Below are positions 42,331-52,023 of a DNA stretch of 64,000 nt, piece after piece (within the stretch, counting starts at the first letter, position 1; each line of letters starts with the position of its first letter). The stretch lies in the NCBI RefSeq assembly GCF_006517175.1, contig NZ_CP041186.1, forward strand, positions 6,227,074-6,291,073. Reading direction: 5' to 3'. Origin of the DNA: Persicimonas caeni (GTDB taxonomy: Bacteria; Myxococcota_A; Bradymonadia; Bradymonadales; Bradymonadaceae). Below the pieces are notes generated by a model, which saw only the letters and a program-made list of their open reading frames with translations, was not told where the DNA came from and did no database searches. The translations under genes and the position numbers were made by a program.

Positions 42331-42918
42331 ATGTCTTGGCAAGAAGCTTGGGAAGAGAAGCGCACCCCCTGGGATGCAGGCGCCTCGGCGCCGTCGCTGT
42401 GTGAACTGGTCGATTGCGACGACTTGCCCGAGGGGCGCGCGTTGGTGCCCGGGGCGGGCTCGGGCTACGACGTGCTCACGCTGGCCGGCCCGAAGCGAAA
42501 GGCCATCGGCCTCGACCTCGCCCCCGGAGCCAAGCAACGCTTCGAGGCGCTGCGCGAGCAAGAGGGTGTGCCCGCCGAGCAGGCCGAGATGGTCGTGGGC
42601 AACTTCTTCGACTGGCAGCCCGACGAACTCTTCGACGTCATCTGGGACTACACGTTTTTGTGTGCTATCGAGCCCGAGATGCGCCAGCGTTGGGCCGAAA
42701 GGGTCGACGAGTTGTTGAAACCCGACGGCGAGCTCGTCACGCTCATCTTTCCCATCGTCGACAAAGACCCCAACGAGGGGCCGCCCTACGCGCTCAGCCC
42801 CGAGCTTGTGCGCGAGCTTGTCACCCCTCGCTTCGAACCTATCTATCTCGAGCCGGTCGAGCACAGCCACCCGGGCCGCGAAGGCAAGGAGTGGCTCGGT
42901 CGCTGGCGACGGGCTTGA
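42331..42918 (+). CDS. TPMT-family methyltransferase
   Basis: A 195-residue SAM-dependent methyltransferase of the thiopurine methyltransferase type: SWQEAWEEKRTPWDAGASAP at the start, ALVPGAGSGYDV as motif I (around residues 38-49), DFIWDYTFLCAI-like post-motif residues and FPIVDKDPNEGPPY. TPMT-type enzymes methylate sulfur, selenium or tellurium compounds (known). AGAGAG before ATG 42331 fits the start, and an extension upstream runs through direct repeats and is not likely coding. Confidence 0.88.
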   Translation: MSWQEAWEEKRTPWDAGASAPSLCELVDCDDLPEGRALVPGAGSGYDVLTLAGPKRKAIGLDLAPGAKQRFEALREQEGVPAEQAEMVVGNFFDWQPDELFDVIWDYTFLCAIEPEMRQRWAERVDELLKPDGELVTLIFPIVDKDPNEGPPYALSPELVRELVTPRFEPIYLEPVEHSHPGREGKEWLGRWRRA

Positions 42919-42954
42919 TTGCAGTGTTGCACTCCGTCTGGAGAGTTTGTCCCC

Positions 42955-44469
42955 ATGAATCACCTGAGCATGTACGGATCCTCGCTCGCGCTTCTGACCG
43001 ACCTGTACCAACTGACGATGGCGCAGGGCTATTGGAAGCAAGAGATGGTCGAGACCGACGCCATCTTCCACCTCTTCTTTCGTAAGCCACCGTTCAAAGG
43101 CGGCTACGCGATCGCAGCCGGGTTGAAGACGGCCGTCGAGTTCCTCATGGACTTCGAGTTCGCCGCCGACGACTTGGCCTACCTGGCCGACCTGCGCGGC
43201 AACGACGGCGAGCGCCTCTTCGAGTCGGAGTTCTTGGAATTCTTGAGGGGCATGGAGTTCTCCTGCAGCGTCGACGCGATGCCCGAGGGGAGCGTGGTCT
43301 TCCCTCAGGAGCCCTTGCTCCGCGTCGAAGGACCCCTGATTCAGTGCCAGTTGCTCGAGACGGCGCTGCTCAACATCATCAACTTCCAGACGCTGGTGGC
43401 GACCAAGGCCTCGCGGATTTGCTACGCGACCCAGGGCGAGCCGGTGCTCGAGTTCGGCTTGCGCCGCGCGCAGGGCATCGACGGGGCGATCTCGGCGTCA
43501 CGCGCCGCGGTCATCGGCGGCTGCTCGGCGACCTCGAACGTGCTCGCCGGCAAGCTCTTCGGCATCCCGGTCAAGGGGACGCACGCCCACTCGTGGGTCA
43601 TGAGCTTCGGCTCCGAGCTCGAGGCCTTCGAGGCCTATGCCCAGGCGATGCCGAACAACGCGGTCTTCTTGGTCGACACCTACGACACCATCGAGGGCGT
43701 CAAGAACGCCATCAAGGTGGGCGAGAAGCTGCGCCAGAACGGCTACGAAATGGCCGGCATCCGCCTCGACTCGGGCGACTTGGCCTGGTTCAGCATCGAA
43801 GCCCGAAAGATGCTCGATGAAGCAGGCTTCGAGAAGACCAAGATCGTCGCCTCGAATAACCTCGACGAGCGCACCATCCGCTCCCTCAAAGAGCAGGGCG
43901 CTCAGATTGTGGTCTGGGGCGTGGGCACCCACCTGGCGACCGCCAAGGACCAGCCGGCGCTCGGCGGTGTCTACAAGCTGTCGGCGGTGCGCAAGAACGG
44001 CGGCGAGTGGGAGCACAAGGTCAAGGTGAGCGAGCAGCGCATCAAGATCTCGAACCCCGGCAGGATTCAGGTGCGTCGATTCTGGAAGAACAAGGCGAGC
44101 CGCTTCGGAGGGCAGGGCGAGTTCATGGGCGACATGATCTTCGACGAGCTCATGGGCGAGCCGCAGTCGAATATCATCGTCGACCCGCTCGACGAGACGC
44201 GACGCAAGCGCCTGGAAGGCTCGGGCATCGACATGCTCAAGCCCATCTTCCGCGAGGGGCAGTATGTGGGCGAGGATGTGATCCAAGACGACATCATGGA
44301 AATCCAAGAGCACGCCCGGCATATGCTCAAGTACTTCCACGATGGCATCAAGCGCTTCGACAACCCGCACGAATACCCGGCCGGGCTCGAGAAGAACCTG
44401 TACGACCTGAAGACGCGCCTGATTTTGGAGGCCCGCGGCTTCGAGCCGGAGACCTCCTCGTCCTGGTGA
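42955..44469 (+). CDS. pncB: Nicotinate phosphoribosyltransferase
   Basis: A 504-residue enzyme of NAPRTase type: LLTDLYQLTMAQGYW near the start, KGTHAHSWVMSFG in the active site, GIRLDSGDLAWFS for phosphoribosyl binding, and GVGTHLATAKDQPALGGVYKL near the end. It makes nicotinate mononucleotide in NAD salvage. GGAG about 11 bases before ATG 42955 is the best start signal, and an ATG 36 bases upstream has none. The gene converges with the glycine-zipper lipoprotein gene 24 bases away. Confidence 0.93.
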   Translation: MNHLSMYGSSLALLTDLYQLTMAQGYWKQEMVETDAIFHLFFRKPPFKGGYAIAAGLKTAVEFLMDFEFAADDLAYLADLRGNDGERLFESEFLEFLRGMEFSCSVDAMPEGSVVFPQEPLLRVEGPLIQCQLLETALLNIINFQTLVATKASRICYATQGEPVLEFGLRRAQGIDGAISASRAAVIGGCSATSNVLAGKLFGIPVKGTHAHSWVMSFGSELEAFEAYAQAMPNNAVFLVDTYDTIEGVKNAIKVGEKLRQNGYEMAGIRLDSGDLAWFSIEARKMLDEAGFEKTKIVASNNLDERTIRSLKEQGAQIVVWGVGTHLATAKDQPALGGVYKLSAVRKNGGEWEHKVKVSEQRIKISNPGRIQVRRFWKNKASRFGGQGEFMGDMIFDELMGEPQSNIIVDPLDETRRKRLEGSGIDMLKPIFREGQYVGEDVIQDDIMEIQEHARHMLKYFHDGIKRFDNPHEYPAGLEKNLYDLKTRLILEARGFEPETSSSW

Positions 44470-44493
44470 TCAGCCAGTCGCTGTGGTGATGCG

Positions 44494-45138
44494 TCAGTCG
44501 ACGTCGATGGTGCGCGTGGTTCGAAGGATCATCTCCGAGCCGGCGGGCAATTCGGCGTCGGCACTTCCCATGCCCAGGCTGATGAGCGTGCCTGCGCCTG
44601 CGCCGATGGCTCCACCGAGAAGCGCGCCTCCGACGTCTCGGCCGATGATCGCGCCCAGTGCGGCGCCAGCCACACCACCCACGGCAGCGCCCGTGCCGAT
44701 GTCGCTCTTGTCACGCTCGGCCTCGACCTCGGTCTGCACGATCTCGGCGGGCAACTCGTAGGTCTCTCCGTCGAACGAAATCTCCTGGACGTGCAGCCGG
44801 ATGGCGGCCTGGTCGCCCATCTCTTCCGATTCTTTGAGTCCCGTCACTTCTCCGCGCACCATCGCCCCGGCAGGGACGACCGTCTCGCCGTCTTCGGTGA
44901 CCAGCGGGTCGAGCAGGGTGGCGCTGAACTCATCGCCCTCGCTGGTCGTCTCGGTCGACAGCTTCTGGTTGAGCTCGACTCGAAGCTCGGTGCCCGACGG
45001 AATCGCGTCGTCCGAAGGAAGTCGCTGTGTGGTGTACTCGCCTGTGGTGTCGGCTCCCTCGTTTTCGACCTGGGCGGTGCGACAACCGACCGCCGCGAGG
45101 AGCACGACGAGGAACGTCGCAAATACTCGATATGCCAT
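44494..45138 (-). CDS. Glycine-zipper lipoprotein
   Basis: A 214-residue lipoprotein (lipobox LAAVGC near residue 19). The mature part has a beta-rich domain (ELRVELNQKLSTETTSEGDE, VPAGAMVRGEVTG) and a Gly-zipper stretch near residues 145-190 (GAAVGGVAGAALGAIIGRDVGG and GALLGGAIGAGAG). Gly-zipper lipoproteins often insert into or under the outer membrane. The final strand is ILRTTRTIDVD. It reads away from a long intergenic region. Confidence 0.83.
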   Translation of the reverse strand: MAYRVFATFLVVLLAAVGCRTAQVENEGADTTGEYTTQRLPSDDAIPSGTELRVELNQKLSTETTSEGDEFSATLLDPLVTEDGETVVPAGAMVRGEVTGLKESEEMGDQAAIRLHVQEISFDGETYELPAEIVQTEVEAERDKSDIGTGAAVGGVAGAALGAIIGRDVGGALLGGAIGAGAGTLISLGMGSADAELPAGSEMILRTTRTIDVD

Positions 45139-45550
45139 GATCTTGCCTCCGGGGCCGCGCCTCCACCATGGGTCGAGTCCGCTGGATCGAGTCCGCGGGA
45201 TCGTGGCCGATGGGAGTTGCGTCGACCCCTCGAAGTAGAAATGAAACAGCTCGGGGAGCGCAGCGTGTGAGCGACGCGCTGTTCGCCGACGAATCTAATG
45301 ACAAACAGGCGACGCACTGCCGAACCCTCTAGTGTGGGATATAAACATCAATGGCGCTCCTGCAACGGCATACGCGCAATAATTGCCGTGGACTGAACCG
45401 CGGTTCACGGTTGACGAAAGTTGACTCATTCGAGTAACTAAGGCCCCAGATTTTGATAACTCGGTTGGATGATCGTCGTGGGGGGCGAGGTGTGACCTTG
45501 GTCACGGTCATCGGCTGGTAGTATTCCACTGCAATCACAGGAGTGTGACT
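45139..45550. other. Intergenic region between two lipoprotein genes
   Basis: About 410 bases with no recognised gene. A direct repeat TCGAGTCCGC occurs twice near 45174 and 45189. A dyad at 45492-45505 is listed separately. Nothing else is visible. Confidence 0.5.
45492..45505. promoter_or_regulatory. Dyad operator candidate
   Basis: GTGACC and GGTCAC form a perfect 6-bp inverted repeat with a 2-base centre, about 45 bases before the coiled-coil lipoprotein start. No regulator is identified. Confidence 0.3.
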
Positions 45551-47293
45551 ATGCGTATCCGTACGACCTTATTGGTAACTTGTATGCTCGCGATGGGCGC
45601 GTCGAGCTGCGACCTCGTCAAGAAAGCAGCGCGCGGCGATTCCATCGACCAGCGTGACCTGGTCAACAGTGCCGACAAAGAAGTCAAAGATCACCAGCGC
45701 GAGCAGAAACAGGCGTCCGACTACGCCAAGCGCATCGACCAGACGCTCGGCGAGATCGAAGAGCAGCGCAAAGAAGGCCGCTTCAGCGCCGCCGAGTACC
45801 GCGAGAAGACCCTGCAGCGTCACATGGACAAGCTGCGCGAGCTCGACTCGGACCACGAGATGCTCAAAAAGGCGCCCAAGCGCCTGGCCGAGATCAAAGA
45901 GAAGTACACCAAAGAGGTCTACCAGCGCAAAGCTCTGGCCGAAGAGTGCTCCGAGCACGTCAACAAGGCCAAAGAAAACCGCATGGAAGATCGCTGGCGC
46001 TACGTCGACCGCGAGCTCGAGAACTACGTGCAGTGCCGCCGCAAGCTCAAGGACGTCGGCGGTGACGAGGCCAAGATCGCCGAGATGGACGCGGTCTATA
46101 AAGACGAGTTCAAGAAGTTCGCCGACTACGCCCTCGAGTTGATCGAGAAAGAGCGCAAGGCCAAGAACTTCCGCACCGCCGTGGCCTTCGAGAAGAATAT
46201 CGAGCAGAAGCTCGAGGACTACGACGAGGTCGAAGAGTCGAACGACTACACCAAAGGTGTGGCCAAGCGCGTCGAGAAGGTGCGCATGACCTACCGCGAC
46301 CCCGCCGAGGTCCGCGCCGAGAAGGCTGAAGAGGCGTTCAACTCCTGGAAGAAGACCGCCGAAGCCGCCTTCAACAAGGACATGGAGAAGATCAAGTCCG
46401 CCGAAAAGGCTGCCAAGCCCGCCTATGACGAAGGCGTCGCCGCTCTCGAGAAGGGCGAGTACGGCAAGGCTCTGAAGAAGCTGACCGAAGCGCGTCAGAA
46501 GCTCTACGAGACCGCCTTCCCGTCGGCCGTGGCGCTCGACACCGCCATCAACAACGGCAACCTCAAGCGTGGCCTCTCCTACGAAATCGCCTCGGCCATC
46601 GCCCGAGTGCACTTCGAAGAGGGCAACATCGCCAAGCTGTACCCCGAGCTCAAGATCATCAAAGAGGGCCGCGGTTGGCTCGACGGCGGTGAAGAGCTCG
46701 AAGTGCGCCTGTACGACATCCTCGCCGACCGCAAGGGCAAGCTCGCTCCCAAGGCCAGCGACCCGGTCAAGCGCTACGCCAGCCGCTACTCGGACACCGC
46801 CAAGAAGTATCGCTTCACCAAAGAAGCCGCCGACGCCAAAGTCGGTGAGGCCTACGCGATGCTCGGCGTCGACATCGAGACGGTCAGCCACCGTCGCGCC
46901 GGTTCGAACCCCGACGAGTACAAAGGCAAGGTCGTCTTCGTCGAAGAGACCGTCACCAGCGTCAAAGGTGGCTACCTCAACTTCGACTTCCGCGGCGAGT
47001 ACAGCGTGCCGACCAAGTGCTGGCACACCAACAAGATCGCCAGCGTCAACGCCTACACCGGTCGCGTGACCTACGAGCAGAAGTGCAAGTACAAGAAGGT
47101 CAAGCGTGGCTACATCCTCAAGGTCAAGAAGCCCAAGGGTGTCAAAGTCGGCAAAGGTGACGTGGTCAGCTTCTTCGCCACCGTCGGCGACAAGCAGGGC
47201 AAGTTCACCGTCAACCTGAACGAGCCCGGCTACGTGCGCGTGGCTCCGGACGGCAAGACCGCCTGGTACCTTGGCGTGGACGTCAAGAAGTAA
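45551..47293 (+). CDS. Charged coiled-coil lipoprotein
   Basis: A 580-residue lipoprotein (lipobox GASSC near residue 20). The mature part is very rich in Lys, Glu, Arg and Asp, with long helices likely to be coiled coils over about residues 45-330. A more globular C-terminal region includes AKVGEAYAMLGVDIE and VVFVEETVTSVKGGY, with a Cys pair (CWHTNK and EQKCKYKK). Codons are dominated by AAG and GAG. No family is known to me. AGGAG seven bases before ATG 45551 sets the start. A strong terminator follows. Confidence 0.8.
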   Translation: MRIRTTLLVTCMLAMGASSCDLVKKAARGDSIDQRDLVNSADKEVKDHQREQKQASDYAKRIDQTLGEIEEQRKEGRFSAAEYREKTLQRHMDKLRELDSDHEMLKKAPKRLAEIKEKYTKEVYQRKALAEECSEHVNKAKENRMEDRWRYVDRELENYVQCRRKLKDVGGDEAKIAEMDAVYKDEFKKFADYALELIEKERKAKNFRTAVAFEKNIEQKLEDYDEVEESNDYTKGVAKRVEKVRMTYRDPAEVRAEKAEEAFNSWKKTAEAAFNKDMEKIKSAEKAAKPAYDEGVAALEKGEYGKALKKLTEARQKLYETAFPSAVALDTAINNGNLKRGLSYEIASAIARVHFEEGNIAKLYPELKIIKEGRGWLDGGEELEVRLYDILADRKGKLAPKASDPVKRYASRYSDTAKKYRFTKEAADAKVGEAYAMLGVDIETVSHRRAGSNPDEYKGKVVFVEETVTSVKGGYLNFDFRGEYSVPTKCWHTNKIASVNAYTGRVTYEQKCKYKKVKRGYILKVKKPKGVKVGKGDVVSFFATVGDKQGKFTVNLNEPGYVRVAPDGKTAWYLGVDVKK

Positions 47294-47364
47294 ACGACTA
47301 AGTGGTGTGACACCGAAAGGTTGAATCTCACTTCGGCGTCACCCCACTAGCTAGTCGATTAAAC

Positions 47365-47401
47365 AAAAAAGGCCGGCGCTTTCGAGGCGCCGGCCTTTTT
47401 T
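47365..47401. terminator. Bidirectional Rho-independent terminator
   Basis: AAAAAAGGCCGGCGC pairs with GCGCCGGCCTTTTTT around a TTTCGAG loop. T-tracts are present on both strands. Confidence 0.93.
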
Positions 47402-47415
47402 GTGTTCACTTTGTG

Positions 47416-47678
47416 TTCACGCATCTGAACCACGTAGCAATTCACGCATCTGAACCACGTGGCAATTCGCTGCCCCAAAATCCTTATTTGCCCAAATAGA
47501 AGGCGGTACTGAAACCGAAACGCCTCAAATCCGAAAGAGAAGGCCTTGCAGGTCATCAACGCCCGCTATTTAAGCAATTAAGGATTTTGGGGCAGCGAGT
47601 TGTGGAGTGGTTCAGCGTTGCGGATGGCGAGTTGTGGAGTGGTTCGAGGTTGCGGATGGCGAGTTGTGGCGTGGTTGA
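47416..47678. repeat. Palindromic element related to the 260-bp array
   Basis: CTGCCCCAAAATCCTTA (47470-47486) and TAAGGATTTTGGGGCAG (47579-47595) are perfect 17-bp inverted arms around a palindromic interior that includes AAGGCCTTGCAGG. To the left, a 25-bp unit occurs twice (47416 and 47441). To the right, a 32-bp unit beginning GCGAGTTGTGG occurs three times (47595, 47627, 47659). The words GGCCTTGCAGG, CGCCCG, TAAGGA and GCGAGTTGTGG are shared with the array at 33611-34606 but arranged inside out. Confidence 0.82.
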
Positions 47679-47795
47679 GTCAGTATAATTAACCTCAGGT
47701 TTATAATAGCGTCAGGATAATCCAGATTCACCGTGTCATCGGTTTTCACTACGTTGAGTATCACGTAAGGTGAAACCTCAACCGGAGGATATGTG

Positions 47796-49262
47796 ATGAA
47801 ACAATTGCTCGCTGCGTCATTGATTGGCTGTGTTGCTCTCGCAGGGTGTGCGGACGTCGACGAAGGGCCGGCCGAGTCGGGTTGGTCGGTCGGCGGCGAG
47901 ACCACCGTGGGCATGTCGGCGGACTGCGCCGAGACGGTCGAGCCGAGCTGGTTCACCGAGCAGCCCTCGATGTGGTACCAGCCGTCGTTCTTCGGGTTTT
48001 CGCCCAACTCGGGCTTGCTGTTGCGTGCCGACTCGGTGATGGCGAGCGCGGTGGCGTACCGGGCGGCCGACGGCGAGGAGTTCTACGCTGGCGTCGGGCC
48101 GTACAGCCACGCCGTCGACGCGCACTGGAGGCTCGAGGCACGCGGTCAGGCGTACACCAACGATATCGACGTCGTCGATCGCGCGACCGACGAGGTGTTG
48201 GCGACCGTCGAACTCGGCGACACATCCAGCTGGGTGCCGGCCGCGTCGTTCGGCCCGCAGGGCGAACTCTTCACCGTGTTCTCGTGTGTCGAGACAGGCC
48301 TTCGCGTGTCCGTCTGGTCGATCGCCGACGACGCCTCGGTGCTCGATGTCGAGCTCGACACCGGCGAGCGCTGCAACGGCTACTACTCGCCGAACCCGGA
48401 AATCGCGTACACGCCCGACGCCGGCGCCTTGGTGCTGACCCTTCCGAGCACGGGCGAGTTGGTGCACGTCGACCTGCGTGAGGAGCGAGTGACCTCGGTG
48501 CTCGCCCACGAGCCCGCAGAAGGCGACCACAACATGCTGCCCGTCGAGGGCATCCTCGACCTGGCCGTGCACCCAACCGGAGAGTTCGCCGCAACGAGCG
48601 GCGTCGACGGCAAGGTGCGCTTCTGGACCCTGCCGGGCCTCGAGCCGGTCGGCGAGCCGCTGACTGCAGGCGTCGCCGCGGTCAACCTGAACACGTACGC
48701 CCCGCCGCATCGCGTCTCGCCGCTCGAGTGGACGCCCGACGGGCGGCTCCTTGCGATGATGTCGCCCTCGGGCGACATGGTGCTGCGCGAGCGCACCGGC
48801 GAGACGGTGAGCACGCTCGTCTCGCCGGAGTTCGAAGGCTGGATTCCCGAAGGGACGACCGACGGTATTGTCAACCCGCCGATGGCCATCGCCTTCGACG
48901 AGAACGGCCGGATCGGCGTGGGTAGCTACTTGTCGGCAGGTATCTGGACGTGCGGCGAGGAGGTGATCGACCACCGTGAAGGCGGGCTCGACGCCCAGAT
49001 CGAGCTCGAAGGCCCCGAGGAGCTTCGCGCCGGCCGGCGCGGCGTGTTCCACGCACGTGTCGAGGGCGCCGACGCCCCGATGGTCATGCGTCTCGTCGTC
49101 GACGGCGAGCAGCAATTGTGGCCGCAGCGCGGCGGAAGCTTCAACTGGCACGCCTACGAGCCGGGGACTTACCACGTGGTGCTCGAGGTCGACGACGGCA
49201 CCGCCTCGGCGACTCGTGAGATGACCGTCGAAGTGACGCCCGATACGACCCTGGAACGCTAA
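47796..49262 (+). CDS. WD40/quinoprotein-like lipoprotein
   Basis: A 488-residue lipoprotein (lipobox ALAGC near residue 18). Repeated beta-strand segments such as GVDGKVRFWTLPGLEPVGEPL-type elements and WTPDGRLLAMMSPSGD indicate a beta-propeller. The C-terminal ~90 residues form an Ig-like beta domain (HARVEGADAPMVMRLVVDGE). GGAGG seven bases before ATG 47796 selects this start rather than the GTG one codon earlier. The gene is seven bases from the LysR gene, so they probably share a transcript. Confidence 0.8.
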   Translation: MKQLLAASLIGCVALAGCADVDEGPAESGWSVGGETTVGMSADCAETVEPSWFTEQPSMWYQPSFFGFSPNSGLLLRADSVMASAVAYRAADGEEFYAGVGPYSHAVDAHWRLEARGQAYTNDIDVVDRATDEVLATVELGDTSSWVPAASFGPQGELFTVFSCVETGLRVSVWSIADDASVLDVELDTGERCNGYYSPNPEIAYTPDAGALVLTLPSTGELVHVDLREERVTSVLAHEPAEGDHNMLPVEGILDLAVHPTGEFAATSGVDGKVRFWTLPGLEPVGEPLTAGVAAVNLNTYAPPHRVSPLEWTPDGRLLAMMSPSGDMVLRERTGETVSTLVSPEFEGWIPEGTTDGIVNPPMAIAFDENGRIGVGSYLSAGIWTCGEEVIDHREGGLDAQIELEGPEELRAGRRGVFHARVEGADAPMVMRLVVDGEQQLWPQRGGSFNWHAYEPGTYHVVLEVDDGTASATREMTVEVTPDTTLER

Positions 49263-49269
49263 AAGGACG

Positions 49270-50166
49270 ATGAAAGGACTCGGACACCTCCCCTCCATCG
49301 ACAACCTGCGCTGCTTTCTGGCGGCCGCCGAACACCTCAACTTTCGGCGCGCCGCCGAGCAGATGGCGCTCACGCCGACCGCCTTCGGCCAGCGCATCCA
49401 GAAGCTCGAGGAGCTCTTAGACCAGCGCCTCTTCGAGCGCACCACCCGCCACGTCGAACTCACCGCCGCCGGCCGGCGGCTTTTGGGGCAGGCTCGCCAG
49501 ACGGTCCAGCAGGCCAGGCGCTGCGCCGAGGTCGTCCACCGGGAGGAGGAAGCGCCCGCGCGCTTTACCGTGGGCACGCGCTTCGAGCTTGGCTTGTCGT
49601 GGATTGTGCCCGCGCTGCAAGAGCTTCGTGAGGTCCACCCCAATTGGCATGTCGATCTGTACTTCGGCTCCGGCTCGGACATCCTCGACGAGTTGCGCGC
49701 CGGCAAGGTCGACTGCGTGGTCACCAGCGCCCCGGTCGCCGAGCGCAAATGGCACGCCGAGTTTCTGCACCCCGAGGAGTACGTCTTCGTGGCCGCGCCC
49801 GACCTGCTCGACAAGACCCCGTTCGACGAGCCCGACCACGCCCGGGAGCACGTGCTCCTCGACATCGACCGCACCCTCCCGCTGACGCGGTACCTGACCT
49901 CGGTCACCGGCGAGTTGAAATTTGATCAGGTCTGGATGTGCGGCGCCGGCGGCGCGATGCACCGACTGGTGCTCGACGCCGCCGGCGTGGCGGTCTTGCC
50001 GCTCTACATGGTCGAGGACGACCTGCAGGAGGGCAGGTTGGTGCGGCTTCTGCCCGAGGTGGAGCTGCTGAGCGACTCGTTTCGGCTGCTGTACCGGGAT
50101 TCGAGCTCCCTGCAGGGCGTGTTGTGGCGGTTCGCCGAGTTTATGCGGGGGCGGCCGTTGGAGTAG
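49270..50166 (+). CDS. LysR-family transcriptional regulator
   Basis: A 298-residue regulator. The winged HTH is at residues 10-68 (LRCFLAAAEHLNFRRAAEQM, LTPTAFGQRIQKLEELL, LFERTTRHVELTAAG), with an effector domain beyond residue 95 (FTVGTRFELGLSW, LDELRAGKVDCVVTSAP). LysR proteins sense a small molecule and regulate nearby genes. It follows the WD-like lipoprotein gene by seven bases, an unusual partner, since LysR genes usually diverge from their targets. AAGGA before ATG 49270 is a fair ribosome site. Confidence 0.9.
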   Translation: MKGLGHLPSIDNLRCFLAAAEHLNFRRAAEQMALTPTAFGQRIQKLEELLDQRLFERTTRHVELTAAGRRLLGQARQTVQQARRCAEVVHREEEAPARFTVGTRFELGLSWIVPALQELREVHPNWHVDLYFGSGSDILDELRAGKVDCVVTSAPVAERKWHAEFLHPEEYVFVAAPDLLDKTPFDEPDHAREHVLLDIDRTLPLTRYLTSVTGELKFDQVWMCGAGGAMHRLVLDAAGVAVLPLYMVEDDLQEGRLVRLLPEVELLSDSFRLLYRDSSSLQGVLWRFAEFMRGRPLE

Positions 50167-50191
50167 GGGGGACGTCTTTCGCGGATGTTTA

Positions 50192-50211
50192 CCCCAAGGC
50201 AAGCCTTGGGG
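50192..50211. terminator. Hairpin between convergent genes
   Basis: CCCCAAGGC-AA-GCCTTGGGG is a perfect inverted repeat between the ends of the LysR and TPP-enzyme genes. No T-tract, so terminator function is inferred from position. Confidence 0.45.
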
Positions 50212-50265
50212 CTGCACCGGCGAGAGCTCCGCTCGGGGCAAGCCCCGGCTCCGCAGGAAAGCCCA

Positions 50266-52023
50266 TCAAACCGAAATCGACCCCTTCCGGAAATCACTCG
50301 GCGCCAGGTGCAGGTTGATGAGCACCGGGACGCCCTCCGAGGCGAGCTTCTGAGCCTCTTTGATGGCGTCGTCGACCTCGGCCTCGTCGGTCACCAGGAT
50401 GCCCTTGCCGCCGTAGCCCTCGGCGACCTTGTGGTACTCGGTGTGGCGAAGGCAGGTGCCCACGTCGTCTTCGAGGATGACCGTCTGGTCGCGCGCGATC
50501 TGCGCCCAGGAGGCGTCGGTGCCCACGACTGCGATGGGGGCGAGGCCGTGGCGGATATAGGTGTCGAACTCGGCCAGGCTGTAGGCGCTCGAGCCGTCGC
50601 CCCAGATGAGCCAGATCTCGGAGTCGGGCCGGCACAGCGCGCCGCCCAGGGCGAAGCCGCCGCCCACGCCGAGCGTGCCGAAGACGCCCGGGTCGAGCCA
50701 GTTGAGCGGCTGTCGGGGACGCAGCACGTAGGCGCCGGTGGCGACGAAATCGCCGCCGTCGACCGCGATCACCGCGTTGTCGCCCATCAGCTCTTCGAGG
50801 CGCTTGAAGAAGTAGATCGGGTGCACGAGCTCCTCGCCCTCGGTAGCGCGGGCGTCGATGTCGGCGTTGCGCTTCTCCTCGCGCTCGCGAATCTCGCCGA
50901 ACCACAAATCCCAGCTGCGTTTGCCGCCGCCCATGCGCTCGGCGAGCCGGATGAGGAACTCGCCGGGGTGCATCTGCAAGGGGATGTCGGGCTTGCGGTT
51001 CTTGGTCAGGTCCTCTTCGCTCAGGTTGGCGGACACCAGCGTGGCCTTCGAGCTGATCTTGCGGCCGTAGCCCAGCCGGAAGTCGAACGGGAAGCCGGCC
51101 ACAATGGCGTAGTCACACTTTTTGAGCGACGCGGTGCGCTTGTGGAAGAACTGGATGTCGCTGTCGCGCCCCAAGAGGCCGCGCGCCATGCCGCCCAGCC
51201 ACACCGGGATGCCCAGCATCTCGATGGCCTCGGCGACCTCACGAGCCTGCCGCTGGTTCATGTTGACCAACGTCTGGTTGCCGACGACGAGCACCGGCTT
51301 TTCGGCGCGGGCCAGCGCATCGGCGGCCTTGTCGAGCTTGGCGTCGAGGCTCTTGCCGAAGGGGAGGTCGACCGACGGGGGCGACAGGTCCACCGAGATA
51401 TGCGGCTGGTGGAATTGGCGCGCCAGGTAGGCCTTCATGCCCAGCTGGGCGCCCTTGGCCAGGAGCGTCTTGGGGTCGTCGAGGCCAGCCTCCTCGAGGT
51501 ACCAACCGCGCACGATCTCCTCGGGATAGAGCAGGTCGATGGGAACCTCCACAAAGACCGGGCCGGGCACGCCACTGGTGGCGACGTCGAGGGCTTTCTT
51601 GATGGTCGGGCCGAGCGCCTTGACGGTGGTCACGCGGGTGCACCACTTGACGATGGGCTTCATGAGCGACATCTGGTCGATGTCCTGCAGCGAGCCTCGC
51701 CCACGCAGGATCGTAGCGGTCGCCCCGCCGAGCACGAGCACCGGCGACTGGGCCATCTGCGCGTTTTTGACGGCGGTGACTGTGTTGGTCACCCCCGGGC
51801 CGGCGGTCACCGCGGCCACGCCCACGTTGCCGGTCATCCGCGCGACGGCATCGGCGGCGAACACCGCACTCGCCTCGTCACGCACATCGACCACGTCGAT
51901 GCCCAGGTTCTTCGAGCCCACAAGAATCGGCGAGATATGCCCGCCACACAGGGTGAAGAGGTACTCGACGCCGCGCTCACGCAGCTGCTCGGCAATGATA
52001 TATCCACCGTCGCGATCGGCCAT
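50266..52023 (-). CDS. Thiamine-diphosphate-dependent enzyme (acetolactate synthase / 2-hydroxyacyl-CoA lyase-like)
   Basis: A 585-residue ThDP enzyme with three domains. The N-terminal pyrimidine-binding domain has the catalytic Glu in [16 protein letters not shown] (near residue 50). The central domain starts near residue 200, and the C-terminal pyrophosphate domain carries GDGSSAYS with the metal-binding segment VVGTDAS. The family splits or joins 2-oxo or 2-hydroxyacyl compounds, and similarity is closest to ILVBL/2-hydroxyacyl-CoA lyase-type proteins by overall layout (inference). GGGAG seven bases before ATG 52023 sets the start. Confidence 0.87.
   Translation of the reverse strand: MADRDGGYIIAEQLRERGVEYLFTLCGGHISPILVGSKNLGIDVVDVRDEASAVFAADAVARMTGNVGVAAVTAGPGVTNTVTAVKNAQMAQSPVLVLGGATATILRGRGSLQDIDQMSLMKPIVKWCTRVTTVKALGPTIKKALDVATSGVPGPVFVEVPIDLLYPEEIVRGWYLEEAGLDDPKTLLAKGAQLGMKAYLARQFHQPHISVDLSPPSVDLPFGKSLDAKLDKAADALARAEKPVLVVGNQTLVNMNQRQAREVAEAIEMLGIPVWLGGMARGLLGRDSDIQFFHKRTASLKKCDYAIVAGFPFDFRLGYGRKISSKATLVSANLSEEDLTKNRKPDIPLQMHPGEFLIRLAERMGGGKRSWDLWFGEIREREEKRNADIDARATEGEELVHPIYFFKRLEELMGDNAVIAVDGGDFVATGAYVLRPRQPLNWLDPGVFGTLGVGGGFALGGALCRPDSEIWLIWGDGSSAYSLAEFDTYIRHGLAPIAVVGTDASWAQIARDQTVILEDDVGTCLRHTEYHKVAEGYGGKGILVTDEAEVDDAIKEAQKLASEGVPVLINLHLAPSDFRKGSISV

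Noticed and set aside
45170-45205. tRNA-like TCGAGTCC words
   Set aside because: No cloverleaf or acceptor stem could be drawn; they are part of a short direct repeat.
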